Part shown: positions 1 to 10,335 of the stretch, piece by piece
Numbering within the stretch: position 1 is the stretch's first letter
How the letters are laid out: each line of letters begins with the position of its first letter
NCBI GenBank assembly: GCA_956465555.1
Contig: OY101120.1
Location: 1,240,001 to 1,304,000 of the forward strand
DNA: 64,000 nucleotides
Direction: 5' to 3'
Source: Nitzschia sp. pyKryTriq1
Taxonomy: Eukaryota > Bacillariophyta > Bacillariophyceae > Bacillariales > Bacillariaceae
Notes under the pieces: model-generated
What the model saw: only the letters and a program-made list of their open reading frames with translations
Told to the model about the DNA's origin: nothing
Databases searched by the model: none
Program-made: the position numbers and the translations under genes

Positions 1-258
1 TCAGTTCAGCGAGAGGAACCAGACTGTGCTCGTTCGAACCGGAATTGTGTCCTAGTCTAGAGTCGTCGCAAGTATGTTTTTGTCTCACTTCTTTGGGCAC
101 CTTGCGCCGTATGCAATACGAGTATATTCCAAATTAAATATAATGGGAAAACTTGACGAACGACACATCAGTAGATATCCCGGTACTAGGCACTACTAGA
201 GTGCAGCAGCAACACCCATGGGTTCAAGAATTTAATTTTATCTGTCACCATGCTTTGA

Positions 259-1584
259 CTACAATTCATCATTCACATCCATTCCCACCTCAATTTCGGG
301 CTCTGAAGCAGAAGACGCGACTAGATGCACATAGACCAAACCAGAGAAGACGCCACAAAGCAGAACATACATGTCAGAACGCAAATGAGTGAAGGCATCG
401 TAGAGGCCAACTGCTGTCGGGAAGTTGTTGTTGAGAAAGGTGGTGACAAAGTTCTTGGCCATCGCCAAAACATCAATCGAACCGCTTTTCTCGACACCAG
501 CAGAAGAATCGGCAATACTAGCCCCTAAAATTGCCTTTCCAACAAGATGGCGTAGGGCCAATGCTATGAGGCACAACGCGGGCGGCGACCTCAGCAAAGC
601 TTGGGGAATGCTGATCAGCGACTGGATAATGCTCAAGGGCAGAAAGTAGACCAAATATAAGACGGATCGGTGTGCGGCAACTGCGCCACGGGCTAGCTGA
701 TTCACCACACCTGGCCCCTTTGTCAACTCGTCAAGATCCACACCAAATAGAGGATCAATGTTTGGAATCTTGTCTTCAGCCTCGTCCTCCTGGAACTCGT
801 CCATCATTGGAGTTTCATCGGCTCTCAAGCTCTCGAGATTTTGAATCAAAGTGGCTTTCGTCGTCTCAATAGATGGGGGTGATCGAAGCGCTCGGTGCAA
901 CAGCGGGATTCCATGCTGGGAAACAGCAAAGTTTGAATGCACCTCCATTTGGTGGTGGTATTCCTGAACCGAAACATCCATTCCAGCAAAAAAGAGTAGC
1001 AAAATCGTTAGAATGTGCATGTAGACCGGGACCTTTGGAATCTTTAGAGCTTCCAACGCCACCAGCTTTGGGTCAACGCTTATCTCAGTGGCAGTAGGAG
1101 AGCTATCCTCGGGTCCTGACGAATCTTCCTGTTTCTTCTTGTTCTTGATCATATTTCTCCGCATTCGAGCTACACCAACATACTTCTTTTTGGGCTCATC
1201 GCTGGAGGGAGCGCCTGGATCGGCTGTTGTTTCCATTGCCTCGGGTTCATCTGGCTGTTCCTCTTCTTCCTTCTCTGGACCTTTATCATCGACCTTTTGA
1301 GGAGGCTCCTTGCTGGGTTCAGACTGAGGCTCGTCGCTACCGGTAGGTTCTTCTTCCTTCGAAGCCCCATCAGCTGGGTCCACAGACTTTTTCCCATAAC
1401 GACGTTGACGAGCCGCACGGATACGAGCGGCCTTAGATTCCGAAGCCTTCTTGTCCTCCTCGGCTAGTACTTGTTCACCGCTGACCACTCCCATCCGTGT
1501 GTTTGCCTTTTCCAGGATGCGCTTCCTGCGAGCTTCCGCCTGAGCCCTGGCAGCTTCGGCAGCAGCGGCGTCGTGGTCTTCCAT
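259..1584 (-). CDS. GET2/CAML-like ER membrane protein (tail-anchored protein insertion)
   Basis: Single-exon gene of 441 aa. The N-terminus is Ala/Glu/Lys-rich and carries a basic motif near residues 17-38 (RRKRILEKANTRMGVVSGE) that resembles the cytosolic Arg-rich helix with which GET2/CAML proteins bind the GET3 ATPase. A long acidic linker follows (about 60-170). Hydrophobic segments lie near 185-205, 310-330, 335-355 and 410-430, matching the C-terminal membrane bundle of GET2/CAML. By family, it would act with GET1/WRB at the ER to insert tail-anchored proteins. The call rests on the motif plus topology; overall identity to known members is probably low, so another ER membrane protein is possible. 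It is divergent to SAS10. Confidence 0.5.
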   Translation of the reverse strand: MEDHDAAAAEAARAQAEARRKRILEKANTRMGVVSGEQVLAEEDKKASESKAARIRAARQRRYGKKSVDPADGASKEEEPTGSDEPQSEPSKEPPQKVDDKGPEKEEEEQPDEPEAMETTADPGAPSSDEPKKKYVGVARMRRNMIKNKKKQEDSSGPEDSSPTATEISVDPKLVALEALKIPKVPVYMHILTILLLFFAGMDVSVQEYHHQMEVHSNFAVSQHGIPLLHRALRSPPSIETTKATLIQNLESLRADETPMMDEFQEDEAEDKIPNIDPLFGVDLDELTKGPGVVNQLARGAVAAHRSVLYLVYFLPLSIIQSLISIPQALLRSPPALCLIALALRHLVGKAILGASIADSSAGVEKSGSIDVLAMAKNFVTTFLNNNFPTAVGLYDAFTHLRSDMYVLLCGVFSGLVYVHLVASSASEPEIEVGMDVNDEL

Positions 1585-2231
1585 GTTTTGTTTGTTTCTT
1601 GTGTTTCTTGTCTCAACTGACGTGGATGGATCTCTATGAATGAGAAACTGTGTTGTGTTCGTTTCACTGATTTATGCTTCTTGTTGCTTTGAGCTTTGAT
1701 GGTTTTGGGGATTTACGAGACGACACTCCTCTCTCGAGCTACCTCTACTCTCTTTCTCTCTACTAGTAGCCGGTAACGGTAGCGTACCTGGTACTGGTAC
1801 ACGTGTACGAGTACTAAGTAGAGAGAGAGAGAGAGTTGACAGTCAGTGTTCGCAGTGTTTGTTGCTTTAGTCTTGTCACAACTAAAATCTTCGACACTCG
1901 ACACACAGTGCCGCGTGTGCATCAAGCATTTTGGGGGCTCGGAGCGCGTCACATAAGAAAGTGAAATACAAAATCAGCGTTACCCCTGCCTGCTACCCCT
2001 CCCCGAAATGAAAATCCAGCACCTGCCCCGCGCGCCCATCGAAAAAGCGCGCGGACTTTGGCTTGGTCTGTCCGTCACTAGCAATTGGGTGATGGGCCCT
2101 CCGCCACCGACCAGGAAAACAGTTCAAAGGGGGAAAAGTTGTTTTGACGACGACTCTGATTTCTCAGATAGGATTTTCCATTTTCCAATATCGGTTGCAT
2201 CTATTTCCTATCAATACAATATCAGTTAAAG
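1585..2231. promoter_or_regulatory. Divergent intergenic region between GET2-like gene and SAS10
   Basis: About 650 bases without a supported gene. It must hold both promoters. Visible features are a GTAC-rich stretch near 1770-1815, a GA microsatellite near 1820-1836 and a C-rich tract near 1980-2005. No TATA box can be placed with confidence. Confidence 0.45.
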
Positions 2232-4544
2232 ATGGGGAAGCGGAGAAGTGCGGCCAAGACCGGCGACAAAAAACTCTATGCAAGTCGTCGAAACGCTGAG
2301 CATGAGTCGTTGTCATCATCAGCTCGACCGTCATCCGTTGATGACTTTCACCAACAGCGCGATGAATCGTTTTTGGCACTCGAGAGTAAAGATAAAATGG
2401 AAGAACCCGCTGACGATGCATTTGAGACGAAACAACACATTCTTGATCTTGGAGTAGATGACGACAGTAGTGGAGACGAGGACGAGGATTCAGCCGACGA
2501 CGATGACGATGACCAAGAAGTAGATTCCAGTGAGATGGAAGATGACACCAAAAAATCGTCCAAGAAGAAGGGTATGCCGACAGGCAGTGCAAGTAGTGCT
2601 GATGATGATGATGATGATGATAGTAGCGACGGTGAAGACCCAATGGAGGAACTGGCCGAGGTTGACCCAAGAAACTGGGGGCGAAGAAAGTCGGCTTATT
2701 ACAGCGCAGACACCGGCGATCTTGAGATTGGTCAAGACGAAGATGTACGTTCACTGTGCGTGAAGCATTACCATGTTTTGCCTTTCATTTTCTGACACCG
2801 CCTTGATTTCAGGATGCTTTCGTGGAAGAGGCAGCAGCCAGGGAAGTTCAGTCATCCCGCTTCGGAGAAATGGACCAGGATGATTTTGAAATATCTGATG
2901 ACGACGTGGAGACTGCTCCATTGCAGCAAAAGTCAACGAAGTTTGCGACAACAAGAGACATATCAAAGTTAGGGCCAAAAGACCGACGAAAACTTCTCAA
3001 GTTGCAGCACCCTGAGATGATCCCGATAGTTTCCCACTTCTCCGATGTGTCCAAGGAATTCATGGATTCTACCCGGGTGGCGACTAAAGTGCTTCTGGAA
3101 AACAATCTAGCTGCTGAGGTGAGTCTTGTGCGTCAACTGGTCGGCATTTATGATAGGCCCGGGCATAGTTCAAATTGAACAATGATGCCTGGGCAGAAAA
3201 ACAATGCTATATTAACTGTGGTCACTTTTAATCCTACGGCCCGATTCAATCTCCATGTTTTCGTGTCGCTTGGTTGACCTCTACATTCTAATAGCCCCTA
3301 CTGCTTTGATCATTTCCAGAGTGTTGGAGCAACTGAGAAAGGTCGGATATTCCTGTTGACGAAGTCAATGCTTGAGCAGTCCGTATCTCTCAATACAGCC
3401 CTTTACCTCCTTGTCAAGTCGGCCATGGCTGAAGAAGGAGAAGAGGGCGACGATTCTCAGGTCATTGATTCGCATCCTATCATGCTTCAACTGAAGCGAG
3501 TCAATGCCACCATGGATAAATTTGGGGATCGCGTTGTAAGCAAGACTGATAATGTAAAGGAGCAAGTCCGGAATCTCGTAAACGCTTCTAGGTTGATGCA
3601 ATCCAGCGAGGGTATGCTGGATGAAGACGACGAAGATGAGTCGGTACCCGTTGAAGAAAGAATGGACGACAACGATATCGAAGCTGACTCTGAAGAAGGC
3701 GAAGAAGTGGCAAAAATATCAAAGCCGGCTCGGCAAATCAAAGAGGAGCGTCCCCGCCTTGAAGTTCTTGACGAGGCTAGATTTGGCTTGAGACACCACG
3801 AGATCGATCTCGTCGAAAGCAAGACAAGGAGATACAAAACTACAGATCTTTCAGATTTCGGAGATGCCGGTGGGAACGGCGAATCTTCAAGAGCTCTAGC
3901 CGCCACCATCAATGCTATTGACCAACGTGCAGCGCGAAAGCCCAAAAAAGGCAGAGAAGAGCAAAGGGCCATGCAAACCGATTACGACGATGAAGGTGGC
4001 CACGAAATGGCAGATGGTCTGAAGATGATGGAGGCTCAACTTGGAGCTGAAAATGACATTGACGATTCTCAGGAATTTGCTGAAGAAGAAGGCGACGATA
4101 ATATGCGAATGACAAAGGAGGATTCCCGTGGGATGCAATTTTACAATGCGATGGCAGCATCAGCTGAAAGAAAGAAGCAAATCAAGAAGGACATGCACAG
4201 GGTTGCTCCCAAGTTCCCGACCTCTGAGACAGAAATTACAGGTAAGAGCGGAAATGGTGTGCTTCTATTCAAAAGTAATATTGCAGCTTTGCTAAAACAT
4301 CTTTTTTTGCCGCGAAGGAGAACGGGCCATTAGTAAGACGATTCTAAAGAACAGGGGACTCGTTCCACACAAAGCAAAAATTAATCGCAACCCTCGTGTC
4401 AAGAAGCGAGAGCAATATCGCAAGGCTGTCATCAAACGAAAAGGTGCTGTCAGAGAGGTGCGGACGAACGAAGGCCACAAATACGAAGGCGAGGACACAG
4501 GTATCAAAAGCAGAATTACACGCAGCCGAAAGTTGGTCTCGTGA
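2232..4544 (+). CDS. SAS10: SAS10/UTP3, small-subunit processome protein
   Basis: Four exons by my reading: 2232-2744, 2813-3118, 3320-4241 and 4318-4544, giving 655 aa; all junctions are GT-AG and keep frame. Acidic stretches fill residues 70-140, followed by the family segment VDPRNWGRRKSAYYSADTG. The Sas10/Utp3 central domain (lysine-rich LGPKDRRKLLKLQHPE) lies in exon 2. The C-terminal Sas10 domain spans exons 3-4: AISKTILKNRGLVPHK, then NPRVKKREQYRKAVIKRKGA, ending in the RSRKL tail. In known members this nucleolar protein belongs to the U3 SSU processome and is needed for early 18S rRNA processing. The last exon is essential for recognition and is easily missed because intron 3 is only 76 bases. 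Confidence 0.93.
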
Positions 4545-4789
4545 GTCTGGCGTGCAAGTTACTGGAAAAGATTCGTGTTTGCGTGAGCTCCGACCTGCTT
4601 GCCCATGTCTGGAAGGATTACCTAGTACACGTACCTCCCCGAGCAATGAATTGAGGAAGATTTTCACCCTGTATTTACAGAGCATGGTTGTTAAGCTCTG
4701 CAGAGTCTAGAGCTGTCAAACTGTAGGATAAAATTTTGGTCATTAGTCTGAGTCTACCAAACAAAAACGCCGCTACCGGGAGAGCTATT

Positions 4790-6115
4790 CTAATAGAAGT
4801 TTCGTAGAGTACCTTTTGTTCTTCTCTTTACTCTTGATTTTGTTCTCGGCGGTGAGAGAGCGGGGGTAATGGAGGCAGGAATATGTTCTGCAGGCTCCGA
4901 TTTCGATGAACGTGATGCTGTCGAGTGTATTCGATGAGGGGTCGAACTCGATGGTATTCGATGAGGCGAAGAGGGGCAATTATGCAACAAACAACGATCC
5001 TGAGATCTAGCCCTTTCAGTCGTTCTCAAAACAGGTTGCTTAAATGTCATGCTTGACTGCATGGACGTAACAGATCTGGGCGAAGGAATCAAATGTGGGG
5101 AATGTTCAAGCTGCCTTTTTAGCCGTGCTGAACTAGCCTTGGCGGAGTGAAGGGCCTCAATACCATGTACAATATAATGTTGAGCTCGTATATCATGGTC
5201 TTGGGGACCAAAATCAGTAATGTCGTCAGAAAAGATGGTAAGAGGGGAGAGGCCCGGTCTCGGATCCTCGTCACCATTGAAGTCATCACTGGACTTCGAG
5301 GGATGACTTATTTCTGTCCACATATTGATACAGCTGTTGAATTTCTCGGACAATGCCACCGTCGTCTCACGTATTGGTTGTGGAGGCGAGAGAGGCTCGC
5401 TTGGTGTTTCTTGGTCTTCTTGTTCATTTCGCGACACAGCAAGTCCCTCCCCTAGAACATTCGATTCCTTTCCTTCTCGACGGTCTGACTGATGTTGAGT
5501 GCCAAACTGCTCATCACTACATGAATCACGATTTGATTGTACAATCTCCAAATGGTCTCCATATTCGTTCCGTGTGGTCTTCGATATGGGTGTTGCTCGA
5601 CTGTTGTCGTCGCCAACTTCGACAGGATTTGGGTGATGATCCTGCTTTGGAAGTACTGTATCATGCATGGCGGAAAATTCTGGGCCACGTTCGGTATTGT
5701 TCTCCACCAGAGGTGTTAATATACTAGCCGATTGAAGGCTGAGCTCATGACCTTCTTCTTGCCAGGATCTGGATGATTTCGATCCAATTCCCAAAATGTC
5801 TTCCTCGTCAGACAAACAATCAAAGAAACTCTCACTTTCAGTGTCGCTAGCAGGCAAGGAATCGTCAAACGATCTGTCCTCACGAGGCCGAAAGAACAAA
5901 TCGGTAGTGCTGATATGGAAATGAGTGGCCTGTGCAGAATCACCCCTTTTACACGGGGCATGTGAAGCAAGGGCGCCACCATGAATATTTGTTGGGTAAA
6001 TTCTGATCGATCCACAATGATGTTTCTCTAGTAATTCTCTCATCACTTCCCGGTGTCTGATGAATATATCGCCCAACGTCAACTGTGGCACTTTCCCATG
6101 GTGATTCGATGACAT
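4790..6115 (-). CDS. Hypothetical Ser/His-rich protein, 441 aa
   Basis: Open reading frame of 441 aa with no domain I recognise. The first 35 residues (QLTLGDIFIRHREVMRELLEKH) look helical and ordered. The rest is polar and rich in Ser, Glu, His and Pro, with SSP/TPH/SPR motifs that suggest a phosphorylated, mostly disordered protein. The C-terminus is strongly basic (KSRVKRRTKG), a possible nuclear localisation signal. A 5' extension cannot be excluded: a second frame opens at 6176 on the same strand, but I could not link it in phase. The length of the open frame and the promoter-like region upstream argue that it is real. Confidence 0.55.
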   Translation of the reverse strand: MSSNHHGKVPQLTLGDIFIRHREVMRELLEKHHCGSIRIYPTNIHGGALASHAPCKRGDSAQATHFHISTTDLFFRPREDRSFDDSLPASDTESESFFDCLSDEEDILGIGSKSSRSWQEEGHELSLQSASILTPLVENNTERGPEFSAMHDTVLPKQDHHPNPVEVGDDNSRATPISKTTRNEYGDHLEIVQSNRDSCSDEQFGTQHQSDRREGKESNVLGEGLAVSRNEQEDQETPSEPLSPPQPIRETTVALSEKFNSCINMWTEISHPSKSSDDFNGDEDPRPGLSPLTIFSDDITDFGPQDHDIRAQHYIVHGIEALHSAKASSARLKRQLEHSPHLIPSPRSVTSMQSSMTFKQPVLRTTERARSQDRCLLHNCPSSPHRIPSSSTPHRIHSTASRSSKSEPAEHIPASITPALSPPRTKSRVKRRTKGTLRNFY

Positions 6116-6425
6116 ATTCTAAGCCTTTGTGGGGGTCTACTACACCAGTTCCCTTACCGGTAAACATGAACTCCAACTGTAATTACGAAGAACAGATAGC
6201 TTGAAATATGAAATGGTTTCGTTTTTCGTTTTTCGTTTCTCACTTCTCACACGCTAACACGAACGCACGATGAACGCCCACGACCCACGACCGGCCCACC
6301 GCAGCACCGCCCACGGTTGACACGACGATGCGACGGTACTGGTACTGGTGTGTACATACCGGTACATGCTGTACAGCCGCCGGCCGAATTTTCAATTACC
6401 TACTGGCAGCAATGGTACCAGGTAC
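6116..6425. other. Intergenic tract with GTAC repeats; retrotransposon target site
   Basis: No gene seen. It holds a T-rich CGTTTTT repeat near 6220, GC-rich sequence near 6280-6320, then closely spaced GTAC units at 6334-6375 and 6414-6425. The last five bases, GGTAC, are the duplicated target of the Copia element that follows. Confidence 0.6.
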
Positions 6426-6642
6426 TGTGAGAATATATGATCTCCGAGAATGACGTGACGCGCATGACGCGCACTGAATGGAGAAGATCTTGTATAAACA
6501 TCTCGAGGCGGTCTATGAAGACACTTCGACCTCCGGAATGACCCTCTGCGAGAAGCGAGAAGAATCAAGCAATACAGAATGTATATTAATAGATGTCACA
6601 ATTAATTCGTAGCTCATCCTTAAAAAGCAATATCAATTCACA
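6426..6642 (+). repeat. 5' LTR of the Copia element
   Basis: 217 bases, TG...CA. It carries a TATAAA-like motif near 6493-6498, a plausible LTR promoter. The sequence matches the 3' copy at every base I compared. Confidence 0.93.
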
Positions 6643-9600
6643 CGCTTCCTCTGCGCTTACAGAGCATTAGAACAAGATGTCGAGGAGAGGAGGTACCGAA
6701 GGAAATAATCTACTGGATGCACAGCAATTGGCACAGATCGTCAATGCGATCCAGCCATTGATCAATCCTCAGCAATTGCCGCAACCACCGGCACAATTCT
6801 CCTTGACACCTTATGGTCGAGTACTGGACCCATTGAGCAAAAGAGATGGGGACCTGTACTCACAACATGTGTCTTCGAGGAGTCGGCGGCACGATCCCCA
6901 TCGTGGGTCGAGGCGTGCTGCGATTCCGATTTTTGAACGACAAAGGACATGTGGAGGAACATTTAATCCGAGATTCGTACTATGCGCCGAGACTGCGTTT
7001 AAAATTGCTGAGTCCGCAACAATGGTCAAGGCAAGGGCCCATCCGCTCCTCGGACGGAACGTACCTTCGCCGCGAAGAGACCTCGGGGGACAAGACGGTA
7101 CTCTATTTTGAAGGAGGAGGAAAGAAGACGATCCCACACGATACGAAGACGGCACTACCAATAATGTATACGGCGCCCGGCCTAAAAGCGTTCAGTGCTT
7201 ACGTGATGTCTCAGCGATTGGACACATACGAAGCAAGGCTCCGCCCGAGCGACGCGGCGATGCAAGAATTTCTTTCTCAGTCCCGTCCTGAAGATCTTCT
7301 ACCTCCGCACTTGAGAAATGAAGATCCCGTGCTACCATCACCAAATGATCTCAAGAAAGGCAAAGAACTCGAGAGCCTTGACATGGATCTGGACTCGACC
7401 ATCGGTGCCGATTCGCAGCGACTGTCCAATCTGACGGATTCCGACAAACGAACCTTGATGTTACGATGGCATTATCGCCTCGGGCATACCCCCTTCTCAT
7501 CTCTCCGTGAGATGGCAAAGCGAGGCTTCATTGACAAACGACTGGCAAGCGTCACAGACCCGCCCTTGTGCGCGGGTTGTCAATTTGGCAAGCAGACAAG
7601 GCGGGCTTGGCGCCGCAAAACGAACAAAAAGAAACGTCGCAAGATCAAACAAGCGAAGTACCCCGGCCACATCGTATCGGTGGACACAATGAATTCACTC
7701 TCAGTACCAGGCCTCATAGCCCAAATGCGAGGCGCGCCGACCACAGCGAGATATCACTACGCTACGATCTTCGTCGATCATTTTAGCGACATCGACTACG
7801 TGCACCTTCATCAAAAGAATGACGCGGAATCAGTGATTGACGGCAAGCTAGCCTTTGAGCGATTCGCCGCCACCTTCGGCGCCATGAAAATACACCATTA
7901 CCATTGCGACAACGGAATCTTTGCGGACACCGCCTTTCGCTCCGCCTGCAAATCCGCTGGCCAAACTATCAGTTTTTGCGGTGTCAATGCGCATCATCAG
8001 AACGGAGTCGCGGAGAAACGAATTCGAGACCTCCGCGACTCGGCACGCTCAATGATTCTACTAGCGAAACACAACTGGCCAGGCGCAATCACGGCCCACT
8101 TGTGGGGTTTCGCTCTACACTATGCCTCAGTCATCCGCCGCAACACCGTCCGAGAGGGAGAAAAACGATCACCTGCGCAACGCTTCGCTGACTCAGAAGA
8201 CGTCCCGGTGTTGTCTGACTTCCATACTTTCGGATGTCCCACGTACAATCTCGACCCCAAGCTGCAACAGGGACAGAGCCAAGGCAGTAAGTGGGAGGAC
8301 CGAGCTAGAGTAGGAATCTACCTCGGCTCGTCGAGGGAGCATTCAAGCAACGTATCTTTGGTTTTGAACCCAGACACCGGTCTTGTCAGTCCACAGTTTC
8401 ATGTCAAGCACGACGACCGCTTCGAAACGACCTCCTACCCGACAATGAAGAACATCGGAAAGTGGCAGGGAGTGACGCAAATCCACAAGCCCACGAGAGA
8501 GAAGGAGACAGGAGGCGAGGGAGTAAAACGTCGAAGACTGAACCCCACGATCGATCTGGATCTAACTGGGACACGGAGCGCGAGACCAGCGCGGAACATC
8601 GAACCCCAAGCGCAGCAGAATGCCCAGCGAGAAGAGCAAGGCACTCATCAGAGGGAGCAGAATGCTCCTCGGAGGGAGCCAAACGCTCAACAGGGGGAGC
8701 AGAACGCTCAACAGAGGGAGCAGAACGCTCCTCAGAGGGTGCAGAACGCAACCCAAAAGGCTCAAGCTGATGAGAACCTCGACGCCCAAAAACGGCAATC
8801 GAGGGAGCCTGGCGAAGCTACGCCGAACGTCTCACAAGAAGCCAGTGAGACCCCACAAGCGCAACAGCAACTTGCGAATGTGGCTCGCAGAAAGCGAAAA
8901 CACCCCCACGGAACGGACGCCTACCACGCCATAATCAAGGACCTGCAGAAAGATTACGACATGACCGATGAAGGCGACCTGAATGAGTATTTGGGAATAA
9001 AGATGGAGCGCATGGAAGACGGCGCGAGAAAACTGAGCCAACCTGTCCTGATCCGACGAATCCTGAAGACGGTGAACATATCCGAGGAGCGGCCCGCAGG
9101 TAGAAAGGAGAAGAAGACACCGGCAACGAGAGTACTTACCAAGGACGTGAACGGTCCGGACCGAATGCTACCATGGGATTACAGATCGGTGATGGGAATG
9201 TTGAATTGGCTAACGAGATCCACACGGCCGGACATAGCGTTCGCGGTATCACAAGCGGCACGTTTCATGGCTTTCCCAAAACGGTCACATGAGGCAGCGG
9301 TCATCAGGATATGCGAGTACCTAAGAGATACAAAGGATGAGGGATTGTATCTTCGACCAGACAACAGCGGTTTCCAGGTATATGCAGACGCGGATTTCAG
9401 TGGAGGTTTCGACAAGTCAAACCCTGAAGATCCATCGACGGCAAAATCGAGGTCAGCGTACAGTGTGATGTACAACGGATGCCTGATATGCGCTTACTCG
9501 AAACTGCAAACCGAGATCGCATTGAGTACAACGGAGGCTGAATACGTGTGCCTTTCTCAATCACTGCGCACAGTGATAGTCCTGATACGCTTCTTTAAGG

Positions 9601-9925
9601 AATTATCGAAAAGAATCAAGGCTTTCAAGTACACGAAACCAAATTTTCATTGCAAGGCCTTTGAGGACAACAACGGAGCATTGGCGCTGGCACAGGCACC
9701 GAGCATGAAGCCGAGAACTAAACACATCAACCTGAAGTATCATCATTTCAAGTCTGCGGTCAAAAGGGGACTAATAACTCTCGAAAAGATCGCTACGGAG
9801 GAGCAAATAGCGGACATCGGAACGAAACCATTGAACCGAAAGGCGTTCGAGTATTTGCGTAAAAAGTTGATGGGGTGGTAAGGTCAAAGAAAATGTAACG
9901 ATAGCCGCCTCTCTCTGAGAGGGAG

Positions 9926-10142
9926 TGTGAGAATATATGATCTCCGAGAATGACGTGACGCGCATGACGCGCACTGAATGGAGAAGATCTTGTATAAACA
10001 TCTCGAGGCGGTCTATGAAGACACTTCGACCTCCGGAATGACCCTCTGCGAGAAGCGAGAAGAATCAAGCAATACAGAATGTATATTAATAGATGTCACA
10101 ATTAATTCGTAGCTCATCCTTAAAAAGCAATATCAATTCACA
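9926..10142 (+). repeat. 3' LTR of the Copia element
   Basis: 217 bases, same sequence as the 5' LTR, directly preceded by the purine tract GAGAGGGAG and followed by the GGTAC target duplication. Confidence 0.93.
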
Positions 10143-10335
10143 GGTACAGGTATTCTAAAAAGTAAAGTAGCCGCACTCTACACTGCGGGAAGAGTGTAGG
10201 CAAGTTGTCACACCGCAGAGCTCTCTACTCTACGCAACGTTTGTAGGACTACTACTAGTAGTGTATAATGGGAATTCAATCTGACCTACAGTAGCTTCTA
10301 CGAGGAGCACTAATAGCACTCGGTCATATATCAGC

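Larger units (their letters stand above)
6426..10142 (+). mobile_element. Ty1/Copia LTR retrotransposon (diatom Copia type), young but broken
   Basis: The element is bounded by 217-base LTRs beginning TG and ending CA, with a 5-base target duplication GGTAC on both sides (6421-6425 and 10143-10147). A purine tract lies just before the 3' LTR. Recognisable parts in order are the end of a protease-like region, the pre-integrase His/Cys zinc-binding segment (around 7450-7600), the integrase core (around 7670-8140), a repetitive Gln/Asn/Glu-rich linker made of about 7-residue units (around 8620-8750), and the terminal RNase H-like region (about 9180-9860). This order fits Copia rather than Gypsy. 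At 3.7 kb it is shorter than a usual full Copia element and not every expected part is present, so I judge it broken, in roughly two or three places. The two LTRs read identical by eye, so the insertion is recent. Confidence 0.92.

Noticed and set aside
30-50. T-arm-like sequence GTTCGAACC
   Set aside because: No acceptor stem, D-arm or anticodon arm can be folded around it; I found no convincing tRNA in the window.
5949-6176. Possible upstream exon of the hypothetical gene ending at 4790
   Set aside because: A GTAAGG...CTTAG pair is present, but the only intron I could draw is 37 bases and does not keep the frame.
8620-8750. Tandem repeat resembling a CRISPR or minisatellite array
   Set aside because: It is an in-frame 21-base repeat within the linker of the Copia element, not an array with spacers.
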